Positions 1 through 7,922 of a DNA stretch of 64,000 nucleotides are shown piece by piece. Source of the stretch: Cupriavidus necator A5-1. GTDB lineage: Bacteria; Pseudomonadota; Gammaproteobacteria; Burkholderiales; Burkholderiaceae. The stretch's first letter is position 1. Each line of letters starts with the position of its first letter. The notes below the pieces were generated by a model, which was not told the DNA's origin, searched no databases, and worked only from the letters and a program-made list of their open reading frames with translations. The translations under genes and the position numbers were made by a program. The stretch is from positions 744,001 to 808,000 of the forward strand of contig NZ_JQLI01000008.1 of the NCBI RefSeq assembly GCF_000744095.1. The letters run 5' to 3'.

Positions 1-65
1 GCGGCGAGTGCGAATGCCATCATCACTGCCAGCAGGCAGTGGCCAATACGTTTGCGCACGCTCAT
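1..65 (-). CDS. Partial exported protein (signal peptide only)
   Basis: Only the first 21 codons lie in the window. The frame starts with ATG at 65 and reads MSVRKRIGHCLLAVMMAFAL. That is a basic N-terminus followed by a hydrophobic stretch, so it looks like a Sec signal peptide. It lies 89 bp downstream of the di-haem DUF1111 gene on the same strand, with a strong hairpin between them. No clear ribosome binding site is visible. DUF1111 genes are often next to imelysin-family genes, so that is a possible identity. It is inference only, because the mature protein is outside the window. Confidence 0.45.
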   Translation of the reverse strand, partial: MSVRKRIGHCLLAVMMAFALA

Positions 66-118
66 TTGGAATTCAGGAATCGGATCGGTCTGCAAGACCA
101 GCTCTCACGCTTGTGCAA

Positions 119-146
119 GCCTGCCCGCTCCGGAGAGCGGGCAGGC
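119..146 (-). terminator. Hairpin after the DUF1111 gene
   Basis: A perfect 12-bp stem (119-130 pairing with 135-146) closes on a CGGA tetraloop just past the DUF1111 stop. On the minus strand only TT follows the stem, so intrinsic termination is not certain. It may attenuate read-through into the next gene or protect the 3' end of the upstream mRNA. Confidence 0.5.
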
Positions 147-154
147 ACCCGGGA

Positions 155-2314
155 TTACAGCGACTGCAGGAACGTCGCGATGGCGTCGCGGTCGGCCTTG
201 GGCAGCGCTTCAAAGCGCGTCCGGCTGTCAGTTGCCTCGCCACCGTGCCACAGGATCGCTTCCAGCAGGTTGCGCGCGCGGCCGTCGTGAAGCAGGCGCA
301 CGTTCTGGTCGCCGCCCTGGACGAAGCGCAGCGAGCCGATGCCCCACAGCGGAGCGGTACGCCATTGGCTCGGATAGGCGCGCCCCTCGCTGAGGGAGTC
401 GGCCAGGCCCGGGCCCATGTCGTGCAGCAGCAGGTCGCTGTACGGATGGATGGTCTGTTCGCGCAGTTCGGCAAACGGGTGCGTGTTGCCGGTCTTCATG
501 GTCGGGGTGTGGCAGGCCACGCACCTGACTTGCGCGAACAGCTCGCTGCCGCGCGCGATCTGCCCGGGATTCACGTCATGCTCCGGCGACACCCGGATTC
601 CATCCGGGAAGCCGCTGCGCAGGCTGCGCTGGGCCGGCACGCCGATCAGCGACAGGTAGTGCGACAGGCGCTGCAGCTCGGTTTCATTGACCGCGGTGGG
701 CGCGGTCGAGCCGCGGCAATCCGGTGCGCCACGCTGGCAACCCCGGTCCGGGAAGACCGGAGAGGTCACGCCCATGTCTTTCATCAGCGCGTCAGCGACC
801 TGTTGCCGGATGCTTCCCTTCGACGCCTTCCAGCCGAAGCGGCCGAGGTGGGTCTTGCCCGTCTCCGGATCGACGATCCAGTTCGGGATGCCCTTGATGC
901 CGTCGCCATTGGTATCGTTCGGGTCGGCCAGCGCCAGGATGGTGGGCTCGGCAACGGCCTCGAGCAGGCCCATGCCGATCACCTGCGGCGCCTGGCGCGT
1001 CGAGAAGCGCGCCGGAACCGGTCCCTTGAACGCATAGACCGGCTTGACCAGTTCGACCTTCTCGCCATCGGGCAAGGTGCGCACCGTGGTCTCGTACGAC
1101 TGCACGGTCACGTCATAGGCAGGTGCGGCGGGGTCCTGCGCGTGCTGCTGCACGTTGTGGCCGTAGACGGGATCGACCTTGCCGTCGGTCGTGGCGGTCA
1201 GGAACGAGAGCGTGTCGAGCTTGGCGCCGATTCCCACGGCCTTGCTGCGACCGTTGTTGGTATGGCACTCGATACAGCGCGGCTGGTTGTAGCGCGGGCC
1301 GAGCTGGCCGATGTGCGCGGTGAATTTCGGGTTGTCGACATCGTGTTCCGAGTGCGTGCCGTCCAGGAACGAGGTGTGGAACAGGCGCCGGCCCTCGACA
1401 AAGCGCTGGGTGTTGGCGATGCCGATGTTGTTCGCCATCTGCTGGAACACCCGCATCGGTTCTTCCGAATAGTTGTACGAGATGCTCGCCTGGCCGCCCA
1501 GCAGCGTTTCGTCAGGCAGGACCTCTGAGTCCAGGTTCGGGACGATGCCGTACCACGGCCGCATGCCCACGCCCACGACGTAGAGCTGCTCGAACGAGTA
1601 GTAGCGGCTGCCGCCGCCATCGACCACCGGATCGCGCTTGAGCCTGGGTGCCGGTGCCAGTTCGATCCGGTCACCGATCTTCAGCGGACTGTGCGGGTCG
1701 GTACGCCAGTTGGAATCGACCACCATCATGCAATCCTCGCGCGGCTGCCCCTCGCGGCAGATCGGCAGGCCGCCTTCCTTCGGATTGTTGAAGCCGAAGT
1801 TCAGCGCCCAGCCGTAGTCGCGCACGTTGGGATCGAGGACATTGCGGAACAGGCTGAAGGTGGTGCCGTCGAAGATGCCCTGGTTCACCCGCAGGTAAAT
1901 CTCGATGCGCTGGCGCCCGGCCGGCACATGGTCGCGGATCTCGAGGCCGAAGGTGCGGTTCTGGAAGTAGAAGGTAGGGAAGGTCAGGTAGCGGCCCGGA
2001 CCCGCATCGGGGGCGTCCCACGGCTCGCCGCGCTCGCGGGCGTGGCGCTCGGTCGGGCGCGAGCCCATCAGGGTGACCAGCGTGCCGTCAGGTTCGCGGT
2101 ACTGGATCTGCTCCATCAGCGGCGTATCGGCCGCGAACAACGGCGTATAGCCCAGCGGCTCCTGCACGGCAGGGGGTGGCGGCGCCGAAGCACTGTCGCC
2201 GCCACCGCCGCCGCAGGCGGTTGCCAGCAGGATTGCCGCCAGCATCGAGACTGACGCGCGCACGGCGCGGGATGCCGCGCTGCCAGGCGCGCGGCATTGA
2301 GCAAGGAACTTCAT
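155..2314 (-). CDS. Di-haem oxidoreductase-family (DUF1111) cytochrome lipoprotein
   Basis: This 719-residue exported protein has a lipobox ending at Cys34 (LATAC), followed by a Gly/Pro-rich linker. Two c-type haem motifs are visible, CIECH at 347-351 and CVACH at 598-602. The second half matches the DUF1111 di-haem oxidoreductase family, which is related to the cytochrome c peroxidase fold. Members are usually about 450-500 residues, so the first roughly 250 residues are an extra domain I do not recognise. AGAGGGG sits about 7 bases before the chosen ATG. A TetR gene lies upstream and a perfect inverted repeat lies 90 bp before the start. The haem motifs support periplasmic electron transfer. 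The substrate is unknown. Confidence 0.85.
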   Translation of the reverse strand: MKFLAQCRAPGSAASRAVRASVSMLAAILLATACGGGGGDSASAPPPPAVQEPLGYTPLFAADTPLMEQIQYREPDGTLVTLMGSRPTERHARERGEPWDAPDAGPGRYLTFPTFYFQNRTFGLEIRDHVPAGRQRIEIYLRVNQGIFDGTTFSLFRNVLDPNVRDYGWALNFGFNNPKEGGLPICREGQPREDCMMVVDSNWRTDPHSPLKIGDRIELAPAPRLKRDPVVDGGGSRYYSFEQLYVVGVGMRPWYGIVPNLDSEVLPDETLLGGQASISYNYSEEPMRVFQQMANNIGIANTQRFVEGRRLFHTSFLDGTHSEHDVDNPKFTAHIGQLGPRYNQPRCIECHTNNGRSKAVGIGAKLDTLSFLTATTDGKVDPVYGHNVQQHAQDPAAPAYDVTVQSYETTVRTLPDGEKVELVKPVYAFKGPVPARFSTRQAPQVIGMGLLEAVAEPTILALADPNDTNGDGIKGIPNWIVDPETGKTHLGRFGWKASKGSIRQQVADALMKDMGVTSPVFPDRGCQRGAPDCRGSTAPTAVNETELQRLSHYLSLIGVPAQRSLRSGFPDGIRVSPEHDVNPGQIARGSELFAQVRCVACHTPTMKTGNTHPFAELREQTIHPYSDLLLHDMGPGLADSLSEGRAYPSQWRTAPLWGIGSLRFVQGGDQNVRLLHDGRARNLLEAILWHGGEATDSRTRFEALPKADRDAIATFLQSL

Positions 2315-2404
2315 GACTTGACCCCTCTTTTTCTTTTGTGAAACGCATGATCGATGTACGACTCTTATGCGGGCTCGCGTGCGTCTGTGCGCAACGAGCG
2401 ACGA

Positions 2405-2444
2405 GGATGATGATTGACATCTAAATGGATGTCAATCATCATCC
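2405..2444. promoter_or_regulatory. Perfect 17-bp inverted repeat, candidate operator
   Basis: The arms at 2405-2421 and 2428-2444 (GGATGATGATTGACATC and its exact complement) are separated by 6 bases. Each arm contains TTGACA, so a promoter could overlap the site in either direction. It lies between the DUF1111 gene and the upstream tetR gene. No T-run follows either arm, so it does not look like a terminator. A TetR-type operator is the simplest reading, but the binding protein is inferred from position only. Confidence 0.5.
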
Positions 2445-2559
2445 ACTCGCGCGAATCAATCGTGCGGGTCAATGAGGTATGCGCATGAAGCGCGCCGGGG
2501 ATCTTCGTGGGAGGGGCCGACGGAATGCTGACGACAACCGCGGCCCTTAGGGGACTTGC

Positions 2560-3138
2560 TCAGTCGTTCCTGGCGGACGCCGAATCGAACTGCGCGAGCA
2601 GGAAATCCTGTACCGAGGCCAGTATCTTTCCCGACAGCGCCGGGTCATCCACCGCCCGCGCCAGGCCAAGCGCGCCGACCATGGTGCTCAGGGCGACGAT
2701 CGCTCCGGCATCGTGGCCAGCATCGTCAGCCGCGCCCAGCAGCCCGCCGATAGTTCCCAGGCTCTTGCGCACCTGCTCGGTATATAGCGCGCGCGCGTCC
2801 TCGTGGGCGCGGCCCATGTCGTTGACCACCGCCGCAACGGCGCAGCCGTTGCCCGGAGAGTCGCGGTGTCTCTTGCTCAGGTACGCCGACACCATCGCCT
2901 GGAAGGTGGCTCGAGCGGCCGAGCGTGCTTGGGTGCTTGCGAAAGCATAGACAAGGGCTTCGGTGACCAGCTCGTCGCGGGATTCGAAATGCTTGTAGAA
3001 GCCCCCGTGCGTCAGGCCAACCTCCTTCATCAGGTTGGCGATGCTCAGCCCTTCCAGGCCAAGCTCGCACAAGCGCTGCGCGGCAACTTCCACGATGCGC
3101 TCATGCGTCTGCTGCTTCTGCGATTGCGAATGCCCCAT
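2560..3138 (-). CDS. TetR/AcrR family transcriptional regulator
   Basis: This is a 192-residue regulator. The helix-turn-helix covers about residues 31-52 (LSIANLMKEVGLTHGGFYKH), a typical TetR DNA-binding helix pair. The rest is the helical ligand and dimerisation domain. The ATG at 3138 is chosen because AAGAGGA lies directly upstream, although the frame stays open for another 91 codons. Those upstream codons overlap a decayed glyoxalase-fold gene and show no TetR homology. The gene precedes the DUF1111 lipoprotein gene on the same strand with 245 bp between, where the palindrome lies. It probably represses that gene, itself, or both. The ligand is unknown. Confidence 0.85.
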   Translation of the reverse strand: MGHSQSQKQQTHERIVEVAAQRLCELGLEGLSIANLMKEVGLTHGGFYKHFESRDELVTEALVYAFASTQARSAARATFQAMVSAYLSKRHRDSPGNGCAVAAVVNDMGRAHEDARALYTEQVRKSLGTIGGLLGAADDAGHDAGAIVALSTMVGALGLARAVDDPALSGKILASVQDFLLAQFDSASARND

Positions 3139-3254
3139 TCCTCTTGCGTCATTTGATGGTTCGCGGCCGATGTGGCCGGTGCCGGCTGATGATAGCACCC
3201 GTGTACCCCTGAATTTCTGCCAGTTCGCGAGGAATGGACGCAGCTCGCACGGTG

Positions 3255-3350
3255 TCAGGCCGGCATGCGATGCAACGCGCACAGCTTGTTGCCATCCGGA
3301 TCGCGCATGTAGGTGAGATGCAACGCCCCGGCCGGGGTGGCCCACGGCCA
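3255..3350 (-). pseudogene. 3' remnant of a VOC (glyoxalase-fold) gene
   Basis: On the minus strand a frame ending in TGA at 3257-3255 encodes a tail reading AGALHLTYMRDPDGNKLCAL then HRMPA. The RDPDGNK signature is the C-terminal metal-ligand strand of vicinal-oxygen-chelate proteins. Upstream the matching text is scattered over other frames (GYSDTARL appears out of frame near 3390), so the gene has suffered frameshifts and has no usable start. The identification rests on about 25 residues. Confidence 0.45.
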
Positions 3351-3604
3351 TGTCCGCCACCGCATAGCCGGGCGGTGTCGCTGTAGCCTTGCTTCTCAGC
3401 AATCCAGTCATTTCTTGAGGTTCCGTCGCTCCAGAAATCGCGCAAACCGAAGCGCGGGCTTTCTGCGCTTGCCGCGGCTATGCTCTTTGCATGCGGTGCT
3501 GCGCGAGCCTGCGCGCGAGCCGGCGACTCCGCCTCACCACGGCATGCCTTCCGCCGGGATGATCCGATGAAACCGACCGATATCAGCGAAGCGTACCGCG
3601 TCAC

Positions 3605-4177
3605 GCAGCGAGCGAGGGGGCCGACCCGGCCAACGCAGTCAGTCCGCGCCTGCTTGCGGCAATGAGCCATGAAATCCGCACGCCGCTGTACGGCATGCTG
3701 GGCACGCTCGAACTGCTGTCGCTGTCCGCACTGACGGACCTGCAGCGGCAGCAGATTGCCACCATGCAGTCGTCGTCCGCCGTGCTGCTGCAACTGCTCG
3801 ATGACTTGCTCGCTTTTTCCCGCATCCAGGCGGGCCAGATCGACCTCGATGCGGTGCCGTTCGACCCGGTGGAACTGGTCGAGTGGGTCGCGCGCGCGCA
3901 ATCGCCGCTGGCCTTGCGCAAGGGGCTGGCACTGGCCTGCTACCTGCAGCCCGGCCTGCCGTGGGTGGTCGGCGATCCGGTGCGCGTGCGGCAGGTGCTG
4001 GCCAACCTGCTGGGCAATGCGCTGAAGTTCACCGTGCAAGGGCGCGTCACCATCCGCATGGGGTGCGCATCGGCCGCGGCGGATAGGGTCTGCCTGATGC
4101 TGGAGGTGGCCGATACCGGCATCGGCATTCCGCCCGAGGTCCAGCCATGCCTGTTCGAACCGTTCGTGCAGGGCGAT
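3605..4177 (+). pseudogene. Truncated sensor histidine kinase
   Basis: The frame encodes the catalytic core of a hybrid-type sensor kinase. The H-box is AAMSHEIRTPL, with the phospho-accepting His in codon 3668-3670. It is followed by the N-box NLLGNALKFT, the G1 box DTGIGIPPE and the F-box LFEPFVQGD. Homology stops at about 4177, before the G2 box (GxGLGL) needed to close the ATP lid. No sensor domain is present upstream, where the frame runs to a stop at 3560-3562. The 3' end is fused to a different gene fragment. The product cannot be a working kinase. Its position suggests it once controlled the neighbouring fimbrial genes. Confidence 0.75.
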
Positions 4178-4274
4178 GTCGGTGGCGACCAGCATCGCGC
4201 CGACCGACACGCTCGACATGAGCAAGGAGATCCTGCTGGACGGATCGATGACGGTGCAGGTGAACTACCTGTAA
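4176..4274 (+). pseudogene. 3' end of a possible fimbrial subunit gene
   Basis: A 32-codon frame ends in TAA at 4272-4274 and encodes a tail finishing LLDGSMTVQVNYL. This resembles the last beta-strand of a secreted pilus subunit, and the 3' fragment at 5836-6309 ends similarly (QLDGMATIEVIYL). Homology to the kinase ends exactly where this frame begins, so a deletion seems to have joined the two. The pilin identity is inferred from the adjacent chaperone and usher genes. Confidence 0.4.
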
Positions 4275-4283
4275 TCCTTCTCC

Positions 4284-4333
4284 GCTGCACGCAAAAAAAG
4301 CCAGACCGTGTGTCTGGCTTTTTTGCGTGCAGC
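4284..4333. terminator. Strong bidirectional terminator
   Basis: A long stem pairs 4284-4306 with 4312-4333 around a CGTGT loop, with one bulge caused by 7 A facing 6 T. Because the A and T tracts are inside the stem, it can act as an intrinsic terminator on both strands. It separates the remnants on the left from the chaperone gene on the right. Confidence 0.8.
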
Positions 4334-4444
4334 GGCCGTATCGATTTGCCCCATCGTTTAAGGCTTGCCTGATTCGGATAGCCCCGCCGCGCTTCCACAA
4401 TGAATGCATCGAATGACGATGCATGAAACACAGTGAGGCTATCC

Positions 4445-5179
4445 ATGAAATTCTCCAGGACCATGTTGATGAGCGCCGTGCTGGCGGCGAGCGCGCTGGG
4501 CGCACATGCCCATGCGCAGGGCAATACCGGCCTGCAACTCGAGACGCCCGTCGTCATCGCGAATACCGATGACGGGGAGGGCGTGATGACGCTGAAGAAC
4601 ACCGACGCACGCCCGATGCTGCTGTACTCGTCGGTCGAGTCCGTGCCCGAGGACGACGCCGATCGCGTGATGGCCACCCCGCCGGTGGCGCGCATGGAGC
4701 CGGGCGATACGCAGATGGTGCGGTTTCTCCTGAAGAAGAAGAAGGAGAACCTGTCCACCGAAAAGCTGGCGCGCGCGGTCTTCGAAGGCATCCCGCCGGC
4801 GGAGAAGAACATGGTGCGGCTGACAGTGCGGCAGAACGTGCCGCTGATCATCCATCCGTCGTCGCTGTTGAACAACGAACTGTGGAAGGACCTCAGGTAC
4901 AGCCGCCTGGCCAATGGCGACGTGCAGGTACAGAACACCGGCGCCTACGTGGTGCGGATGTCGCCGAATCTGGAACTGATGCCTGGCAACGGCCGCGCCG
5001 ACCTGCCGCGCACCTACATCCTGCCTGGCGAAAAGGTCGTGGCCAAGGCGGGCGATGACAAGGCGGCGGCCGCCACCACGGTCAGGTCGATGCCGGCGTC
5101 GATGTTCGGCTACTTCTCCAAGCCCTTCGACGCGCCGCTCGGCGCTGCGCCTGCAACCAGCAACAGCCAGGCCAGCTAA
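4445..5179 (+). CDS. Periplasmic pilus/fimbria assembly chaperone
   Basis: This 244-residue protein begins with a signal peptide (MKFSRTMLMSAVLAASALGA, cleaved near HAHAQ). The first domain is a PapD-like immunoglobulin fold, with the conserved start LETPVVIANTDDGEG and the subunit-binding G1 strand around ARMEPGDTQMVRFLL. A second beta-domain follows. Such chaperones hold unfolded subunits in the periplasm and pass them to the outer-membrane usher. The ATG at 4445 follows GTGAGG by about 8 bases. An in-frame GTG at 4433 is less likely. The reading frame looks intact, but the genes around it are broken, so the chaperone probably has no partner left in this locus. Confidence 0.8.
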   Translation: MKFSRTMLMSAVLAASALGAHAHAQGNTGLQLETPVVIANTDDGEGVMTLKNTDARPMLLYSSVESVPEDDADRVMATPPVARMEPGDTQMVRFLLKKKKENLSTEKLARAVFEGIPPAEKNMVRLTVRQNVPLIIHPSSLLNNELWKDLRYSRLANGDVQVQNTGAYVVRMSPNLELMPGNGRADLPRTYILPGEKVVAKAGDDKAAAATTVRSMPASMFGYFSKPFDAPLGAAPATSNSQAS

Positions 5180-5243
5180 CCCAATCAGTCCATGCCGCCG
5201 GGGGGATGTCCAGGGCGGCGCCCCTCCCGGTGGTTGAATCATC

Positions 5244-5530
5244 ATGCATATCAAGCCCCGTTTGCTGACGCTGGCGGTTTCCGCAGCCATTTCGCAGATG
5301 CCGCAGGCGGCGCTCGCTGAAGACGTCGATTTCGACGTGAAGACCATGGAAGCCCGCGGCCTGTCGGGCCAGGTTGCCGAATACTTCAAGAGCGAGAAGC
5401 GCTTTGCGCCGGGCCGGGGCACCGTGACGCTGGTCGTCAATGGCGTGCAGGCCGGCGCCGCGGAAGTCGTGTTCGACAGCGAGGGCCAGCCCTGCTACGA
5501 CCAGGCCTTCTTCGCGCGTGCTGGGCTGAA
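5244..5530 (+). pseudogene. Usher gene, N-terminal fragment
   Basis: After a signal peptide ending AALAED, the frame reads as the periplasmic N-terminal domain of a fimbrial outer-membrane usher: DVDFDVKTMEARGLSGQVAE, then GTVTLVVNG and QPCYDQAFFARAGLK. Ushers normally run to 800-900 residues. Here homology ends after about 95 residues near 5530, and the frame stops at 5588. The next stretch of the same protein lies on the opposite strand immediately downstream, so an inversion has broken the gene. The locus cannot make a pore. Confidence 0.65.
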
Positions 5531-5790
5531 GGCACCGTGCCGCTGCCGGCCGGGCCACTGTTCTGTAGCGCCAGCACGTCGTGGTTGAACACGCCGCCCC
5601 AGCCGCAACGGCTGTAGCCGGCGGCCGCGTCGGCGCCGGGCACCGCCAGCGCCTCGGGCGGCACGATCAGCTCGATGCGCTCGCGCCCCGGCAGCAGGCG
5701 CACGATCGCCTGCGCATAGGCCTGCTGCAAGCTGCCAAGGCAGCTCTCGCCCGGCAGCGCCGCCGGCACCCCTTCAGCGCGGACAGCAAC
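5531..5790 (-). pseudogene. Inverted usher fragment
   Basis: Read on the minus strand, this segment encodes GVPAALPGESCLGSLQQAYA, VRLLPGRERIELIVPPEAL and GGVFNHDVLALQNSGP. These fit the usher region that should follow residue 95 of the plus-strand fragment: a Cys that could pair with the one in QPCYD, then the PPEAL and VFNHD segments leading into the barrel. The short sequence GCTGAAGG occurs at the left edge (near 5522-5529) and inverted at the right edge (near 5770-5777). Inversion between these repeats would explain the arrangement. The frames are offset by one base at the joint, so further decay has occurred. Confidence 0.5.
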
Positions 5791-5835
5791 GGCGCCAGCA
5801 CGCTGGACCACCTGTACACCTAGCAGAAGTCCTTC

Positions 5836-6309
5836 GTGGCGCAGAAGCGGTCTGGCGCGAGCGCACCACCCAGTCGCCGGCGTTTGAAGCCGAACTCGGT
5901 ACCGCCCTGCAGCAACCGCAGCGGCGTGCTCGGCTATGGCACGCTGGCACTTGCGGGTGGCGCCAGTGCCGGGCCCGCTCAGGCGGACCGGCGCTTTAGC
6001 CTGGGACAGACCGCCGCAGGCAATCCGATCGGGGTCTGGTCGGTGGCGCTGTCCGGCGCCATGGTCGATGGCGCACCCGCGGAAATCGGCATCGTCGCCG
6101 GCGGCGTGCTGCAGTCGGGCGACCGCGACCGGGTCTTGCGCAACGACGGCAAGGCGGTCACGTGGGTGTCAGACGGGCAACTCGCGCGCGGCCGCACCTT
6201 TACCATGGGCGGCGAAGTCTCGGCCGGCCTGGCCAGGCTGGGCGAGCTGCCGGGCGCCAGCGCGATCCAGCTTGACGGCATGGCTACCATCGAGGTGATC
6301 TACCTGTAG
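5836..6309 (+). pseudogene. 3' fragment of a fimbrial subunit or tip protein gene
   Basis: From about 5930 the frame encodes VLGYGTLALAGGASAGPAQA, a Gly/Ala-rich beta-protein segment, and an end reading LPGASAIQLDGMATIEVIYL. It has no signal peptide, and the first 30 codons are basic and unlike the rest. I therefore read it as the C-terminal part of a secreted fimbrial subunit or tip adhesin whose 5' end was lost. The closing strand resembles the subunit tail ending at 4274. The order chaperone, usher, tip is normal for a chaperone-usher operon, which supports this reading. A hypothetical intact gene is the alternative. Confidence 0.45.
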
Positions 6310-6439
6310 CGCGGATTAGGGCTGGTGCGGTGCCGCACCCCGGCATATGCGTTGGCCGGTGCGCACTTTTGTGTTCTAACCTTGAGATGCTGTCCGGATC
6401 CTCCGGCAGTTCGGTTTTCCCGTACGCAAGGAGATCACG

Positions 6440-6991
6440 ATGAATACCAAGAAAGCGATACCCGCGCTATGGCTGGCTGCCAGCGTGCTGGCCGCGCCGC
6501 TGGCCCTGGCGCAGATGCAGGGCGGCGCCGCAGCCTCCGGCGCTGCTGGCACCACCGGCGCCGGCGGCACCCCAGACACGACCACCACGCCTGGCATGAC
6601 AGGCGCCCCAGGCCCGACAACCACCCCAGGCATGACAGGCAGCCCTGGCACGACAGGCATGCCTGACGCCACCGGCACTACCAGACCCCCGGGCGCTACC
6701 GGAACAACCGGCACCAAGGGTACCCGGAGCACCAAAGGTACCAGCAAGCCGATGGCGGATTCCACGGCCGCGGGGCCTGCCGCGCAAAGCTCGCCGTATA
6801 TGCAGGTGCAACAATGGAAGAAAGGTGACCGCCTGCCGACCGAGTTCAGGGACCGCCAGTATGTGATCGACGACTACAAGCAATACAACCTGCCGGCGCC
6901 GCGCAAGGGCACGCGCTGGGTTGGCGTTGGCGCGGAGTATTACCTGGTGGCGCCCAATGGCGTGATCCAGCAGGTCGGCTCGGGTTCCTGA
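6440..6991 (+). CDS. RcnB-family periplasmic protein with Thr/Gly/Pro-rich linker
   Basis: The 183-residue protein has a signal peptide ([20 protein letters not shown], cleaved near ALAQ). About 80 residues of low complexity follow, rich in Gly, Thr and Pro, with repeated PGMTG and TTTPGMTG units. The C-terminal 60 residues match the RcnB domain: [13 protein letters not shown], then [20 protein letters not shown] and [11 protein letters not shown]. RcnB of E. coli is a periplasmic protein tied to nickel and cobalt homeostasis. Whether this one binds metal is unknown. AAGGAGA lies 5-6 bases before the ATG. The gene stands alone and ends at a good terminator. The linker length is probably variable between strains. 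Confidence 0.75.
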   Translation: MNTKKAIPALWLAASVLAAPLALAQMQGGAAASGAAGTTGAGGTPDTTTTPGMTGAPGPTTTPGMTGSPGTTGMPDATGTTRPPGATGTTGTKGTRSTKGTSKPMADSTAAGPAAQSSPYMQVQQWKKGDRLPTEFRDRQYVIDDYKQYNLPAPRKGTRWVGVGAEYYLVAPNGVIQQVGSGS

Positions 6992-7041
6992 GCGGCTCCG
7001 GCCACCGTCCGCCCGGCCGGCAATACGGGCAGACAAGGCAA

Positions 7042-7075
7042 AGCCGCCGCGCATGGCTGCGCGGCGGCTCTTTTT
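7042..7075 (+). terminator. Intrinsic terminator after the RcnB-like gene
   Basis: A 12-bp GC-rich stem (7042-7053 with 7058-7069) with a TGGC loop is followed by five T at 7071-7075. It lies between two convergent genes. Confidence 0.85.
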
Positions 7076-7088
7076 CTTGCCGCAGGTA

Positions 7089-7337
7089 TCAGATACCCAG
7101 GATTTTCTTGGCCTCGAGCAGCGATTTCATCGCTTCATCATGCTTGCCGGCCTTGTGATACGCCTCGCCGTCGGCGCGCAGCTTGGCGACCTTGGCTGCG
7201 TCGTCCGGCGACAGCGCCGGCTTGGTCGACAGCCTGGCATCGATGGCCTTCATCTCGTTGGGGCAATTGTGGGCGAGCGCCAGGCCGGAGGCGCCGCACA
7301 GCAGCAGTGCCGCGAGGATCGAAATGGATTTGCGCAC
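7089..7337 (-). CDS. Small exported helical protein of unknown function
   Basis: The 82-residue product has a signal peptide (VRKSISILAALLLCGASGLA, cleaved near LAHN). The mature part is a helical hairpin with one Cys near its N-terminus (HNCPNEMKAIDARL) and a charged C-terminal helix resembling a single TPR-like repeat (HKAGKHDEAMKSLLEAKKIL). I choose GTG at 7337 because GGAGG lies 5 bases upstream. An in-frame GTG at 7349 would include that site in the coding sequence. It converges on the RcnB-like gene. I do not recognise a specific family. Confidence 0.7.
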   Translation of the reverse strand: MRKSISILAALLLCGASGLALAHNCPNEMKAIDARLSTKPALSPDDAAKVAKLRADGEAYHKAGKHDEAMKSLLEAKKILGI

Positions 7338-7922
7338 GTTGGCCTCCACCGGGAGCAGTTGAAGTTTCCAGCATAGTGCATCGCGCGCGTGCTACAAGCG
7401 CTCCCGAGTCCCGGGGATAATCACCAGCCGGTTTTCCGGGCTCACTTCAAATACCCTCTCGAAGGGGTATATGGCGATTATTTGATGCGCGACTGAAACG
7501 GCCGCAAACCGCCGGCAAGCGCTCATCCCATCCGTAATTCAGCCATTCGGGCGAGGCCTGGCATTGGTGGCGCGCAACTACGCACGGGCGCGCTTGCCGT
7601 GCCGCGGGACGTGGCTTGCGCAAGCCGCCATGCGGCCTCATGCGCCCGTTCCTGGCCGTTCCGACATGCGCAGCCATTGCGCTGCGCCGGTTTTCCGGGG
7701 TTTGCACCATTCATTGCGTCGCACTCCGGATTGCAAGCATCCGTTGGCCTTGGTCATTTCCGGATACAGCGTCCGATGGATTTTCCCCGCGCGCGCGGCT
7801 GCGCTTCATTCCTGAAACAGCCCGTGCGAATGCCCGATTTAAAGGGCGCACGGCAGAAGATAAATTGAGCTCGCCCGGCACGTATCCGGCCCAGTCATTA
7901 AAAAAATAACGGGGGCTCCATC
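7338..7922. other. 585-bp gap, no gene recognised
   Basis: Short frames on both strands here have no signal peptide, recognisable domain or ribosome binding site. The only structure I see is the imperfect palindrome at 7451-7470, listed separately. The promoter of the collagen-like gene should lie in the right part. Confidence 0.5.
7451..7470. promoter_or_regulatory. Imperfect 20-bp palindrome
   Basis: ATACCCTCTCGAAGGGGTAT pairs at 8 of 10 positions, with 6-bp perfect outer arms. The size and spacing suit a dimeric regulator, but no regulator gene is adjacent and no promoter is evident. Confidence 0.25.

Noticed and set aside
3149-4225. Open frame of 358 codons on the minus strand
   Set aside because: It lies opposite the kinase remnant and shows no homology. 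The real minus-strand signal there is the short VOC tail in another frame.
7447-7868. Overlapping short frames in the gap before the collagen-like gene
   Set aside because: No ribosome binding site, signal peptide or domain. They are typical chance frames of GC-rich DNA.
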